The notes: generated by a model from the letters alone, not told the origin. DNA of 64,000 nt from JACRGC01 sp041305345 (GCA_041305345.1 JBFYLP010000006.1:310001-374000), one strand, 5' to 3'; positions 33,580 through 42,846 are shown, counted from the first letter of the stretch. Translations and numbers: made by a program.

Positions 33580-34242
33580 ATGGACTTAAAAGTGCACAAA
33601 CGGAAGGATGCAAGCAAGCGCAATGTCGCCTTACTAGCGGTGCTCTTGCTGGCTGTGGGCTTGCTTTATTACCAGAACATATGGGGCTTTTCAGACCTCT
33701 ACAGCTTCCAGGAGGGGAATTTCGAACCAACGCCCGGAGCGCCGCTTATGAGCGCAGCTGATGAAAGCGACTCGGCGGGTGGGCCGCTCACGCAAACGGA
33801 AATGGTGCCTGCGCCCCTGGCTGCTGAAAGGACTTTCGGTGCGGGAGCGCCGCAGTCTAAGGCGATTGCCACCGAAACATACCGTGAGAAGGGCCCGCTT
33901 CAAGAGCCGCTGCTTTACTACGGGGCAATTGCGATTTTAGGGCTTATGCTCCTGCTTAACATATTCAAGGTGTCGTTCCAGACATCGGCAGTGTTCGATT
34001 CGGACATCTTCAAGACCCTCTCTTCCGAAACGAGAGTCGAGATGCTTTATGCATTGCAGGAGAGGAGGAAAACCCTCTCGGAGCTGGCTGCGGAAGCGGA
34101 CATCTCCCTTCCCGGCGCGAAGCAGCACCTTGAAATACTGGAAAACAAGGGGCTGATAAGGAAGAAGGATGAGGGCAGGAAGTGGAAATACTACGAGCTT
34201 ACCGACCAGGGGAAGAGCATCATAGCCCAAAGATTCGCCTAA
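33580..34242 (+). CDS. Membrane-anchored ArsR-type winged-helix transcription regulator
   Basis: A 220-residue protein with a basic N-terminus, a first helix near residues 18-36 (VALLAVLLLAVGLLYY), an outer loop of about 70 residues rich in Pro/Ala/Glu, a second helix near 112-130, and a cytoplasmic C-terminal winged helix (DIFKTLSSETRVEMLYAL, then SLPGAKQHLEILENKGLI). The HTH part is ArsR/HTH_20-like. ATG 33580 is preferred over GTG 33571 because of promoter spacing. DNA binding from the membrane implies signal input through the loop or release by proteolysis. A rhomboid protease is encoded 0.3 kb downstream. Confidence 0.85.
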   Translation: MDLKVHKRKDASKRNVALLAVLLLAVGLLYYQNIWGFSDLYSFQEGNFEPTPGAPLMSAADESDSAGGPLTQTEMVPAPLAAERTFGAGAPQSKAIATETYREKGPLQEPLLYYGAIAILGLMLLLNIFKVSFQTSAVFDSDIFKTLSSETRVEMLYALQERRKTLSELAAEADISLPGAKQHLEILENKGLIRKKDEGRKWKYYELTDQGKSIIAQRFA

Positions 34243-34248
34243 TTCCAA

Positions 34249-34512
34249 TCAGGCAGCCGTGCTGGCCGCTGGCGCCAATGCGAACGGAAGAGTGAACTCG
34301 AGGTACATCTCGATAAGCAGGATTGCAATGAAAACTGCCAGGAAGGTCACGATTAGCATTATGAACACCTTCGGCACCTTCTCCCATTTCTTCTCCAAAT
34401 ATTCGTAGAGGAAAGTCATCAGGAAAATGAGCGGGAAAAGCACGAATGTGACCACTAACGCGATCAGGAAGATCAGCCAGAGCTGGGAAAGGGCAAAGGA
34501 AAGCGTTACCAT
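34249..34512 (-). CDS. Small two-helix membrane protein
   Basis: An 87-residue protein with two long hydrophobic segments (about residues 10-36 and 48-68) linked by a charged hinge (EYLEKKWEKVPK) and an Ala/Pro-rich tail. It is encoded opposite to its neighbours, between the membrane-bound regulator (stops 7 nt apart) and the rhomboid gene (divergent). No family is recognised; position suggests a link to one of these two. Confidence 0.6.
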   Translation of the reverse strand: MVTLSFALSQLWLIFLIALVVTFVLFPLIFLMTFLYEYLEKKWEKVPKVFIMLIVTFLAVFIAILLIEMYLEFTLPFALAPAASTAA

Positions 34513-34577
34513 AACCCAATTACCAAGACAACCCTTAAAACCTTTCGTTTTGTTAGCTTGAAAGAGCGTGGGAGCGC

Positions 34578-35177
34578 ATGGTCGTAATGTACTTGCTAGG
34601 AATTACCGTGTTGGTCTACTTCGCGGACCTTCTCACTGGAGGGCTTTTATCGGCAAACTTCGCACTGGTGCCTGCGCTTGTGTTCCAAAGGCCCTGGACG
34701 CTTATCACCTCGATTTTCCTGCACGACATCACATTCCCGATCCACATCTTCTTCAATATGTTCGGGCTCTTGGTTTTCGGCCCCATACTGCAAGCGAAGG
34801 TCGGCCCCAGGAATTTCATCATTTTGTACCTGGTGACGGGCCTTCTTGGGAACCTCGGGTTCATACTGACGACGGGAATTGAATCCAAAACCGCAGTGAT
34901 TGGCGCATCGGGCGCGATTTTCGGCATACTTGGGAGCCTGGCGGTATTGCAGCCGAACCTGATGGTACTGGTTGGGTTCATTCCAATGCCCATATACATA
35001 GCTGCGGTCGTGTGGTTCCTGATGGAATTTTCCTACGGTGTTACGGGGGCGCAGGCTGGGATCGCGAATTTCGCCCACCTTTTCGGGCTCGTCGGCGGCC
35101 TTCTGCTCGGAAGGCATTTCAAGGAGAAAATAGGGAAGAGGGGCGCTTGGTTCCTGGATGAGGAGAAGCAGCAGTGA
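34578..35177 (+). CDS. Rhomboid-family intramembrane serine protease
   Basis: A 199-residue, six-helix rhomboid. The catalytic serine is in GASGAIFG (near residue 113), and the catalytic histidine is in ANFAHLFGLVGG in the last helix. The conserved loop-1 region (RPWTLITSIFLH) and HIFFNMFGL, with the oxyanion-site Asn and His, are present. It cleaves transmembrane segments of client proteins inside the membrane. GTGGGAGCGC precedes ATG 34578 as ribosome binding site. The membrane-bound HTH regulator upstream is an attractive but unproven client. Confidence 0.92.
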   Translation: MVVMYLLGITVLVYFADLLTGGLLSANFALVPALVFQRPWTLITSIFLHDITFPIHIFFNMFGLLVFGPILQAKVGPRNFIILYLVTGLLGNLGFILTTGIESKTAVIGASGAIFGILGSLAVLQPNLMVLVGFIPMPIYIAAVVWFLMEFSYGVTGAQAGIANFAHLFGLVGGLLLGRHFKEKIGKRGAWFLDEEKQQ

Positions 35178-35262
35178 TGCAGCCTGCCGGAGCGCGCATC
35201 CTTCGCTAGCTTAATAAATCGCTTCCGCGTCTTAAAATCATCCAATGATTCGAGTGGTAATG

Positions 35263-36636
35263 ATGAGCATATTCAAGGGGTACGACATACGGGGGATTTA
35301 CAGGGAGCAGATTGACGAGGAGGTGGCTGGAAGGATCGGAGCGGCATTTGGGATGCTGCTTTCCAAAAAGGGGATAAAAAACCGGAAAGTGATTCTTGCC
35401 AGGGATAACCGCCAATCCTCATTGAGCTTGAAGAACGCATTTGCCGAACCATTGCTCTCCTCCGGCTTCGAAGTAGTCGACATTGGGGTTGCACCCACGC
35501 CGGTTTTGCAATACGCGCTCTCCCGCGAGAAAATTGCCGGCGGGGCAATTGTCACCGCTTCCCACAACCCGCCGCAGTACAACGGCTTCAAAATGTACCG
35601 CAAGAACCTTCCCTTGATGGCCGAAGAAATGCTCGCTCTCGAAAAAATTTACCTGAAAGAGAGGACTGCGCCTTCCGCAAAACGGGGCGTTGAACTAAGG
35701 AAGGAGATGGAGACGGATTACATCGCTGACGTGATGAAGCGCGTGCATTTGAAAAGGAAGCTGCGGGTTGTGATAGACTCCGGCAACGGCACCTGCGGCC
35801 CGATTGCGCACGCGCTTCTCAAGAGGATAGGTTGCACCGTGATTTCGCTCTTCGAGGATATGGAGAGTGCGTTCCTAAACCACATTGCAGACCCCCACGA
35901 CCCCGCAAATATGAAATGGCTCCGGGAGGAGGTTATCAGCCAGAAGGCGGATCTGGGAATTGCATTCGATGGCGATGGCGACCGCGCGGGATTCGTGGAT
36001 GAGAAGGGGAGAACAATCAGGGAGGACGATGTTTGCCTGCTGTTCATCAGGCACGAGCTGGAAAAATATGGGAAGGGCGCAATTGTTCACGATTTGCGCT
36101 TGAGCATGGCAGTTCCTGAACAGATTAAATTATTCAAGGGCAGGCCAATAATGAGCAAAGCTGGCAGGATTGCAATAAGGCAGAACCTTATTGCGAATAA
36201 GGCGTTATTTGGGGGGGAGGTAAGCGGGCATTATTTCTTCGCGGACCATTTAGGGTTCGATGACGGGATTTATGCGGGCGCGAAAATGTGCGAAATCGTG
36301 AGCGGGATGAAGGAGAGGCTCTCTGCTGCGGTAAACAAGATGCCCCATTACCCCGCAACACCGGAAATCCGGTTGCACTGCGAAAACGAGAAGAAATTAG
36401 CGGTTGTTGAAAATGTGAGAAAGGCGCTAGGGAAGAAATACGGCTCAAAAGTGCTTACGATTGATGGCGTCTACCTGAAACTCCAAAACGCCTGGGGCCT
36501 TGTGCGCATCTCCAACACGGAACCTGCGATCACATTGCGCTTTGAAGGGAGGAGCCGGAAGGAGCTAAAGGAGGTTTATTCTATATTCGGGAAGGCGCTG
36601 AAGGAGAAGGGAGTCAAGCTGCCGGGTTTAAGGTGA
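35263..36636 (+). CDS. Phosphomannomutase/phosphoglucomutase
   Basis: A 457-residue alpha-D-phosphohexomutase. The order is: SIFKGYDIRGIY at the start, the phosphoserine loop TASHNPPQYNG, the Mg2+-binding DGDGDRAG, the sugar-binding GEVSGHYFF, and the phosphate-binding RISNTEPAITLRFEG near the C-terminus. It interconverts hexose 1- and 6-phosphates. By supplying mannose 1-phosphate it could feed GDP-mannose to the gmd branch of the glycan locus, though it is 27 kb away. The start is ATG 35263 (or 35260); the earlier in-frame ATG 35245 adds six residues. Confidence 0.93.
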   Translation: MSIFKGYDIRGIYREQIDEEVAGRIGAAFGMLLSKKGIKNRKVILARDNRQSSLSLKNAFAEPLLSSGFEVVDIGVAPTPVLQYALSREKIAGGAIVTASHNPPQYNGFKMYRKNLPLMAEEMLALEKIYLKERTAPSAKRGVELRKEMETDYIADVMKRVHLKRKLRVVIDSGNGTCGPIAHALLKRIGCTVISLFEDMESAFLNHIADPHDPANMKWLREEVISQKADLGIAFDGDGDRAGFVDEKGRTIREDDVCLLFIRHELEKYGKGAIVHDLRLSMAVPEQIKLFKGRPIMSKAGRIAIRQNLIANKALFGGEVSGHYFFADHLGFDDGIYAGAKMCEIVSGMKERLSAAVNKMPHYPATPEIRLHCENEKKLAVVENVRKALGKKYGSKVLTIDGVYLKLQNAWGLVRISNTEPAITLRFEGRSRKELKEVYSIFGKALKEKGVKLPGLR

Positions 36637-36640
36637 GCCA

Positions 36641-37270
36641 ATGGCCGAAATCCGTTTGTTTTGCGTTCCTTTAGGCTACTACGCCATTTTCGCGTTCAAT
36701 TTGTTCTATGCTTTGACGTTATTTATGCTGGTTCTGGGAATAAGCATACTTCCCTTCACCAAAGAGGAGCTTTCGCTTCTTTGGATGCTTGCATTGTTCG
36801 ATTTCCTCTTCATGCTCGCAAGCCCCACATTTGCGGGGATTGAAGCGAATTTCGGCCAGGGTTCAAAAAGGCCCCTGGCAATTATTATTTTGCTAAGTTT
36901 TGCAGTAGTTTTCATTATGTCGGGCCTGAACACGAAGCTCTTCCTGATTCCCTTGCTTCTGAAGGCGGCTAATCTTGCAAAATTTTGGCTCTTAAAGAAA
37001 GCAGATCTGCAGGAGATGAAAATTTTCCACGAGGAAGTTACGGTTGCCATAATATTCCTGGGTTCGATTTTCCTATGGGGCATCGTTGACCCAATCAAAA
37101 ACGGCATACTTCCAATCAATCAAGACAGCGTTACCAATTTCGCGGTCGCTTACTGGTTCGCATTGAACGCAGCGTATATTGTATGGAAGGCCTTGATGGA
37201 GAGAAATCGCAGCCAAGGCGCGAATCTGGACGAAATGTTTGATGAGAAACCGAAGTTGGGGAGCAGTTAG
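36641..37270 (+). CDS. Membrane protein of unknown function
   Basis: A 209-residue protein with about five helices (near residues 12-36, 46-64, 76-92, 96-112, 132-150) and a charged tail. It begins 4 nt after the phosphohexomutase stop, so it is co-transcribed. No catalytic motif is visible, and I do not recognise the family. Confidence 0.65.
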   Translation: MAEIRLFCVPLGYYAIFAFNLFYALTLFMLVLGISILPFTKEELSLLWMLALFDFLFMLASPTFAGIEANFGQGSKRPLAIIILLSFAVVFIMSGLNTKLFLIPLLLKAANLAKFWLLKKADLQEMKIFHEEVTVAIIFLGSIFLWGIVDPIKNGILPINQDSVTNFAVAYWFALNAAYIVWKALMERNRSQGANLDEMFDEKPKLGSS

Positions 37271-37310
37271 ATGTAGGCATATGGAAGATTGAAACCCCAC
37301 TCGTGCCGCC

Positions 37311-38774
37311 TCACTCCCTTTGTTGAAGTTTTCGAACAACCCCCTTTATTGCATCCACTTCCACCAAATCCCCGGTCTTGAAAACTTTCGTTGCAATTTT
37401 CGTGCCAACTATGCAGGGCTTACGAAATTCCCTGCTGACAATTGCAGCGTGCGAGAGAAGGCCGCCCTCGTTGGTAACGATTGCAGCGGCGCGCTCCATT
37501 GCGGGAACGAAGGCGGGCACGGTGCTTGCAGCTATAAGGATGTCGCCCTTCCTCACCCTGTCAAGTTCGGTGATGGAATGGAGCACAACAGCGCGCCCTG
37601 AGGCCTTCCCGGGCGAGGCGGGCGTTCCCCCAACTTCTGTGATATGGGAATAGTTTACCTCAGCTTTCCGTTCCTCCTTATAATAGTTTTTGAGCCTTTC
37701 GCCTTCCAGCAATTCAACTTTCCCGTCAACGGCGACGATTGCAGAATCCTTGTACCGCTCCGCAATCCTTTCCCTGAAAGCCGCATCGAATTTCCTTTCG
37801 GATTTGAGGCCGGAAACAATTTCGGGGTAGGTAAGCTCAACAAGTTCGTCGTATGCAAGCCAGAGGCGTTTTGCAATCTCTTCCCAGAGGTTCATCGCCC
37901 TATGGGCAACAAGGCCCCATACCTCATCGTTGTAATAGGAGAACCATATCCATTCCCGGATGGTTTCAAGCCGGATCAATTCGTCCGGAGTTAGTTTCCA
38001 TCGCTTCTCCAATTCCCTTGCCTCTTGCACGTAGTTATCGTTCTCGGCGAGCTGCCTTAGTTCCTCATCAACCCCCTTTTCAAGGAGCTGGCTGATTCGC
38101 TGCCGCAAGATCCTTGCATCGTAGGGCTGGCCGTAAAAAACATACCTCCCCAAGTGGCCAAATTCCCTCGCGTGCGTTGCGATTTCCGCATCGGATAGCG
38201 TGCCTTCGCTGTGCTTTTTTGCCAATGCGGCAAGGCCCGCCCTCTCGAGCTTAAGGGAATATCCCCGTTCAATTGCAAGGAGCCTTTTTAGCATCTCCGA
38301 TTGCTTGTGCGGCTCCTTCTGCCTTTTTCCAACAATTTCGGTGATGTAATCTGGGTAGAACTTGTTGATGACCACGTAGCTGTAGGTCGGGCCGGCAAGG
38401 TCGCCGTAGCAGAGGGCGATCTCATCAAGGAGCTTTAGAAGCCTAGCATTCCGCAGTTGCCGCACATAGATCCTGGAAACCCTTTCCGCGAGCTTGAAAG
38501 TTCTCGAGACGATCGCTTCTGCGTCCCTTGCCTTTTTTAGGAGGTATATCGGATCTTCAGATAGGCGCATTTTAAGGAAATCAATAAGGCCCGCCACCTC
38601 CCTAGCATCCATCCACCTCGCGCTGGCGAATTGCCTCCATCTAGTTATGCGCGCCTCCCCGCCATACAGCTTGGAAAAGCAGCCACCGGAAATGCCCCTT
38701 GCGATCAGGTCCATGCACAAAACAGAGTGGTTCCTTCCCCTCCTTGCAATTTCCTCCCATTCAATTTTTCGCAT
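37311..38774 (-). CDS. PEP-utilising mobile-domain protein without ATP-grasp domain (copy 1)
   Basis: A 487-residue protein. The C-terminal 90 residues are a PEP-utiliser swivelling domain: GTPASPGKASGRAVV, ILIAASTVPAFVPAMERA, and EGGLLSHAAIVSRE with the phospho-accepting histidine. The preceding 390 residues are helical and do not look like the ATP-grasp or TIM-barrel domains of PEP synthase. A related 494-residue protein is at 62212. The histidine domain would need a separate kinase or phosphate source, or it could be used as a binding module. ATG 38774 has GGTGA upstream; TTG 38792 is an alternative. Confidence 0.8.
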   Translation of the reverse strand: MRKIEWEEIARRGRNHSVLCMDLIARGISGGCFSKLYGGEARITRWRQFASARWMDAREVAGLIDFLKMRLSEDPIYLLKKARDAEAIVSRTFKLAERVSRIYVRQLRNARLLKLLDEIALCYGDLAGPTYSYVVINKFYPDYITEIVGKRQKEPHKQSEMLKRLLAIERGYSLKLERAGLAALAKKHSEGTLSDAEIATHAREFGHLGRYVFYGQPYDARILRQRISQLLEKGVDEELRQLAENDNYVQEARELEKRWKLTPDELIRLETIREWIWFSYYNDEVWGLVAHRAMNLWEEIAKRLWLAYDELVELTYPEIVSGLKSERKFDAAFRERIAERYKDSAIVAVDGKVELLEGERLKNYYKEERKAEVNYSHITEVGGTPASPGKASGRAVVLHSITELDRVRKGDILIAASTVPAFVPAMERAAAIVTNEGGLLSHAAIVSREFRKPCIVGTKIATKVFKTGDLVEVDAIKGVVRKLQQRE

Positions 38775-38810
38775 TTGCAGGGCTCTCACCAATCATCCGG
38801 CTGCTTGCCT

Positions 38811-39518
38811 TTAATCTAGTCTTAGCATCTCCGCCTTCAATTTCAGGATTCCGGAAAGCATTTTCGTGGTATCTGAAAGTTTCACCTTCCCTTCCTTCTT
38901 GTGGTGCCATTCAATCCCGATCTCGGTAATTCGCATCCCGTGGCGTTTTGCCTTTGCGAGCAGCTCAACATCCCACTCGAACCCCCTAAGCCTCATCAGC
39001 GGGATGAGTTTCATTGCAACTCCCTTCCGGATTCCCTTGAAGCCGCATTGGGTGTCCCTGATGTCGAGGTTGAAGAGCAGGTTCACAAGGGCGTTGAAGG
39101 AGTAGCTGGCAAGCCTCCTTCTCAGGGGAACCTTGCCGTAAATGTCCGAATCCGGATGCGACCGGCTTCCTATGACAAGATCGCATTTTTTCAGCTCGAA
39201 AAGCATTTTTGGGATTTCCCTTGGAGGGATCGCGCCATCCGCATCATACGTGATGATCAAATCGCCTTTTGAGTGCTTGAAGCCCTCCATCAACGCGCCG
39301 CCCTTCCCCAAACGATGGGGAAAATGAAAAATGCGGATTTTGCCAGTGCCGCTACGGAACTCTTTCACTTTCTGCTGCGTGCGGTCGGAACCGTCATCAA
39401 TGATCAAAACCTCGAATTCCGTTTTCCGGTAATGCTTCGTGAGATAGTAGAACAAGGCTTCGAGCGTTTCCTCGATGCGGTTCTCCTCGTTGTGCGTCGG
39501 GATCAGGATGGTGAACAT
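38811..39518 (-). CDS. GT2 glycosyltransferase (ALG5/DPM1-like)
   Basis: A 235-residue family 2 enzyme: FTILIPTHNEENRIEETL, IIDDGSDRTQQ, the metal-binding TYDADGAIPP, VIGSRSHPDS and RDTQCGFKG. The DTQCGFK block is typical of dolichyl/polyprenyl-phosphate glucosyltransferases. No C-terminal membrane helix is present. It probably makes a lipid-phosphate sugar used by the GT39-like transferases of the glycan locus. It lies 36 nt downstream of the PEP-mobile gene on the same strand; the + strand gene at 39623 diverges from it. Confidence 0.88.
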   Translation of the reverse strand: MFTILIPTHNEENRIEETLEALFYYLTKHYRKTEFEVLIIDDGSDRTQQKVKEFRSGTGKIRIFHFPHRLGKGGALMEGFKHSKGDLIITYDADGAIPPREIPKMLFELKKCDLVIGSRSHPDSDIYGKVPLRRRLASYSFNALVNLLFNLDIRDTQCGFKGIRKGVAMKLIPLMRLRGFEWDVELLAKAKRHGMRITEIGIEWHHKKEGKVKLSDTTKMLSGILKLKAEMLRLD

Positions 39519-39622
39519 TGCCTCACAGGGATATGTAGCGGAAAGCAGGTATTTATACGATTATGTTTTATTAGATAGCTGAAGGGGCATTCCTGAATTG
39601 CGGGCCTTTGGCAGCTGATACC

Positions 39623-40657
39623 ATGGAGGATCTTACACGCAACATTTGGAGGATGGAGGGCGGGAGGAGGAAAACCTGGTGGTGGTGGTTTTGGCTCTTC
39701 TTCATTGAAAACCCAAAGAACCCTCGTGAGCCGCGGCAGCTGATGATACTTTGGAGCAGGAAGCGGGAGAAGCACATCCTTTGCAACGATGTTAAGCTGA
39801 ACATGGAAAATGAAGTGGCAAGGGCTGATGATGGAGTAAAATTCGGGGGCGCAACCGCGTGCTGGTATTTCGATGGCGTTAGGATGCACGAGGATTTCCT
39901 GGTAAAGCCATCAAACATAACCCTTTACAATGACGGCAGGAGGGGGCTTTTGGAGGAAAGCAGCTCTTTTATGCAGCAGGGAGGAAAATTCAGGGTTAAA
40001 ATCAGGGGGAAGCAGGCCGAAGTGGATTTCAAGGCGGAAATGCTGCCCGGATTCCCGCCGATAGAAAAGGAGCACAGCCTCATCGCCCTGCATTACAACA
40101 TCGTGAAGATCAACAGGCTCAAATTGGAAGGGAACATAAGGCAGAGAGGAAAAATTGAAAAAATCAGGGGAAGCGCGTATTTCCAGAAGGTGTACGTGAG
40201 CGGCCCGGTCGTGCCCTGGCAGTGGAGCCTTGTGCATTTCAGGGACGGCAGCTATTTTAGCAGCAACATCGGAAGGCTTGGGCATTCGCTGTTCGGCGAG
40301 CACCACGCGCCTCTTGACCTTAAAATCAAGGGGAAGATGGAATTTTACGAGGCTAAAAGCAAAAAGACATACCGCTTTTCGGATTTGCGGGTTTGGCGAA
40401 GCCCAGGGAAGCTGCCAGTGTTCACGCTGCACGCGAAATCCTCGGATGGTGAAATCACAGCCGAGCTGGTGTCCTACTCGCGCGCTCTTTGGAGGCTGCA
40501 GAAGAGCAGGCTGCACAAGCTGAATACGCTTTATTACCACGAATTCTGCGTGCGTGTTAAGCATTTCAGGTTAAATACCGGAAGGAAGGTAATAACTGGC
40601 GAGGAGCTTGGGGGAGGATTGGGGAATTTCGAGGACTCGAAGGGGATGATGATATAG
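39623..40657 (+). CDS. Possible CrtC/AttH-like lipocalin-fold protein
   Basis: A 344-residue protein rich in beta strands and tryptophan. An early WWWWFWLFF stretch and a later YVSGPVVPWQWSLVHF segment recall the conserved tryptophan motifs of the CrtC/AttH double-lipocalin family, which hydrate carotenoids or bind lipids. The match is by pattern only. No signal peptide is seen, but the aromatic run could touch a membrane. ATG 39623 is used; TTG 39608 is in frame. It stands alone between divergent and co-oriented neighbours. Confidence 0.5.
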   Translation: MEDLTRNIWRMEGGRRKTWWWWFWLFFIENPKNPREPRQLMILWSRKREKHILCNDVKLNMENEVARADDGVKFGGATACWYFDGVRMHEDFLVKPSNITLYNDGRRGLLEESSSFMQQGGKFRVKIRGKQAEVDFKAEMLPGFPPIEKEHSLIALHYNIVKINRLKLEGNIRQRGKIEKIRGSAYFQKVYVSGPVVPWQWSLVHFRDGSYFSSNIGRLGHSLFGEHHAPLDLKIKGKMEFYEAKSKKTYRFSDLRVWRSPGKLPVFTLHAKSSDGEITAELVSYSRALWRLQKSRLHKLNTLYYHEFCVRVKHFRLNTGRKVITGEELGGGLGNFEDSKGMMI

Positions 40658-40703
40658 GTTTGCGAACTTATTTGGCGGGTTTAGAATGTTCCGGTTGATT
40701 TAT

Positions 40704-41606
40704 ATGAAAATATCCGATTTTAAGATGAAAAAGGGAATGAAACTGGAGGAGCTGCTTGCGCAGATGGGTACCTCCGGATTCCAGGCATCGGAATTGCAAG
40801 GGGCAGCAGGAATAATGAGGGAAATGAACGCGGACAAGGAATGCACGCGCTTCCTTGCATTCACGGGCAACATGGCAGCATCGGGCTTGAGGGGAATTTT
40901 TGCCGAAATGATGGAGCGGAAAATGTTTAATGCGGTTGTCACGACCGGCGGCGCAATAGACCACGATTTGATAAGATCGTTTTCGGATTATGAGCTTGGT
41001 GATTTCCAGCAAGATGACGTGCAGCTGCATAAGAAAGGCATCAACCGGCTGGGGAATATCCTGATTGATAATAAGAATTATGTCGAGCTCGAGAGGAGGA
41101 TGCAAAGGCTGTTCAAGGAAATGCATTCCAGGAAAAAGATATGGTCCGGAAAGGAGCTGATTTGGGAAATAGCAAAAACGATCAAGGATGAGAAATCATT
41201 CCTGCATCAGGCGTACAAGAACAAGATTCCCATTTTTTCTCCCGGCCTAATTGATTCCGCAATCGGCTTGCAGCTCTTCTTCTATAAGCAGGATAATCCG
41301 GATTTCGTGCTTGATGCCGCAGGGGATATGAAGGAGCTGGCGAACATCGTGCTTACGGCGAAAAGGACGGGCGTGCTGATTCTGGGAGGCGGAATCGCAA
41401 AGCATTATGCAATCGCAAGCAACCTGCTGAGAGGGGGGCTGGATTATTCCGTTTATGTTACAACCGCCAGCGCATATGACGGCTCCCTTTCAGGCGCGTT
41501 CCCCCAGGAGGCGAAAAGCTGGGGGAAGATTAAGGAGAAGGGAAGGACCGCTGTTGTATACGGAGACGCGACGATTTTGGTGCCATTGATTTATTCGCAA
41601 ATCTGA
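40704..41606 (+). CDS. dys: Deoxyhypusine synthase
   Basis: A 300-residue enzyme that transfers the aminobutyl group of spermidine to a lysine of aIF5A. Motifs: FLAFTGNMAASGLRG, VVTTGGAIDHDL, SPGLIDSAIG, VLILGGGIAKHY, and the catalytic lysine in SWGKIKEKGRTAVVYGDAT. Length is close to archaeal homologues. ATG 40704 is used; a GTG-type upstream start at 40686 adds six residues. The gene is a core archaeal/eukaryotic function. Its aIF5A partner is not in the window. Confidence 0.94.
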   Translation: MKISDFKMKKGMKLEELLAQMGTSGFQASELQGAAGIMREMNADKECTRFLAFTGNMAASGLRGIFAEMMERKMFNAVVTTGGAIDHDLIRSFSDYELGDFQQDDVQLHKKGINRLGNILIDNKNYVELERRMQRLFKEMHSRKKIWSGKELIWEIAKTIKDEKSFLHQAYKNKIPIFSPGLIDSAIGLQLFFYKQDNPDFVLDAAGDMKELANIVLTAKRTGVLILGGGIAKHYAIASNLLRGGLDYSVYVTTASAYDGSLSGAFPQEAKSWGKIKEKGRTAVVYGDATILVPLIYSQI

Positions 41607-41625
41607 TGAAGGAGGGCAAGTAGTT

Positions 41626-42216
41626 TTACGTCCTTGCGGGATGGTTGGAGGGATTTAGCCCTTCAAGATGGGCATACAGCCCCCCTACGAGCTCCATCTT
41701 GAGGGCGTAGGTGTTCCTGTGAAGCTGGTCTATTAGTTGTTTTTCGAGTTTCTTGGGATTTTCGGGGACGGCATCGGGCCTAACGAGCAAACCGGCCGAA
41801 TTTTCGATCACTTTAAGGAGCGAAGCCTTGGAATTTGATTTGCTAAGATCCTTGCGGACGGATATTGATCGGCCGAGTTTTTCGATGATTCCATCCATTT
41901 TTTCCCTAAGCTGCTTAATTTTCCTGAACTGGTGGAGGTAGATTGGGCCAAGGCGCGCGGATGGGTGATTGTGGAGGTTTAGTAGGCCATCCACATCTGC
42001 TTTGGAATCCTTTTGGGAGTAGATCGGCTCGTAGAGGAATTCGGCCCCCCCAATTGCCCTTGGTCCCTTCATCCTCAAGGCCAACTTTATCCCGGTTCCC
42101 AGTTTGCAATAAAAAATTTGGTCCTGAAAGCCCTTCCCTCCCGGAAGGCAGACAAAGCCTTCTTCAACTAGGAGTTTATGCATATTCTCTATTTTTTCAA
42201 GTTCCGAATACTCCAT
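41626..42216 (-). CDS. Soluble protein of unknown function
   Basis: A 196-residue protein (starts MEYSELEKIENMHKLLVEEGF) with alpha/beta composition and no recognised motif. ATG 42216 is about 26 nt from a TATA-like element at 42238-42248 that it appears to share with the divergent PLD-family gene. A GTG at 42228 is also in frame. It is convergent with deoxyhypusine synthase. Confidence 0.6.
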   Translation of the reverse strand: MEYSELEKIENMHKLLVEEGFVCLPGGKGFQDQIFYCKLGTGIKLALRMKGPRAIGGAEFLYEPIYSQKDSKADVDGLLNLHNHPSARLGPIYLHQFRKIKQLREKMDGIIEKLGRSISVRKDLSKSNSKASLLKVIENSAGLLVRPDAVPENPKKLEKQLIDQLHRNTYALKMELVGGLYAHLEGLNPSNHPART

Positions 42217-42237
42217 GGCATTATGCACAATGAAATG

Positions 42238-42248
42238 ATATATAAAAC
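42238..42248. promoter_or_regulatory. Shared, near-symmetric TATA element for divergent genes
   Basis: ATATATAAAAC on the plus strand reads GTTTTATATAT on the minus strand. It lies about 23 nt before ATG 42265 (plus) and about 26 nt before ATG 42216 (minus), so one element could direct two leaderless transcripts. Confidence 0.45.
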
Positions 42249-42264
42249 TGATCGGGAGAGAAAT

Positions 42265-42846
42265 ATGCGGGGGAAATGCGTGAAAACGGTCCGGGACTGG
42301 AAGGCGATTGCGATCTTACTATCCGCGGGGCTGGTTATTGGCTTTGCACTTTCCGCGATCCTTGGGATCGATTCGTGCAAGCTGACCGAAGCTGCGGCAT
42401 GCCTAAACGGGACGGCTGAGAACATCATTTCGCCAGGTGCCGGGGATAAGGTAATCGGGGCAATCGATTCTGCCAAGGAAAGCATCCACATAACCTTGTA
42501 CGAATTCTCTTATTCGGGCCTGAAGGAGGCGCTTGTTAGGGCGGCAAGGCGCGGCGTGGATGTGAAGCTGATACTTGAGCCGAAGGTGGACCAGAACCTT
42601 GATACGGCCGATTTCCTGAAAGGCAAGGGCATCCAGGTAAGGTGGGCCTCCCAGAAATTCAATAATTCGCACGCGAAAGCAGCAATAATCGATGGCAGGC
42701 ACATCCTGGTTGGAAGCCTCAATTGGAGCAGGAATGCAATGGAAAGGAACAGGGAAATTGGCGTGCTTATTGAAAACGAGCGGATGGCGGGGGAATTGGA
42801 GGCCGTCTTTGAGCTGGATTGGGGGGAAGCGCAGGAAGTGAAATGA
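42265..42846 (+). CDS. Membrane-anchored phospholipase D-family (Nuc/Zucchini-like) protein
   Basis: A 193-residue protein. A membrane helix near residues 15-34 is followed by a single PLD domain: VIGAIDSAKESIHITLYEF and then the HKD motif NSHAKAAIIDGRHILVGSLNWS with the downstream ERNREIGVLIEN. Single-HKD proteins dimerise and act as nucleases or phosphodiesterases. The anchor and Cys-containing stretch after it (GIDSCKLTEAAACLNG) suggest an extracytoplasmic enzyme for DNA or lipid breakdown. ATG 42265 is supported by the TATA spacing and GGGAG upstream. Confidence 0.88.
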   Translation: MRGKCVKTVRDWKAIAILLSAGLVIGFALSAILGIDSCKLTEAAACLNGTAENIISPGAGDKVIGAIDSAKESIHITLYEFSYSGLKEALVRAARRGVDVKLILEPKVDQNLDTADFLKGKGIQVRWASQKFNNSHAKAAIIDGRHILVGSLNWSRNAMERNREIGVLIENERMAGELEAVFELDWGEAQEVK

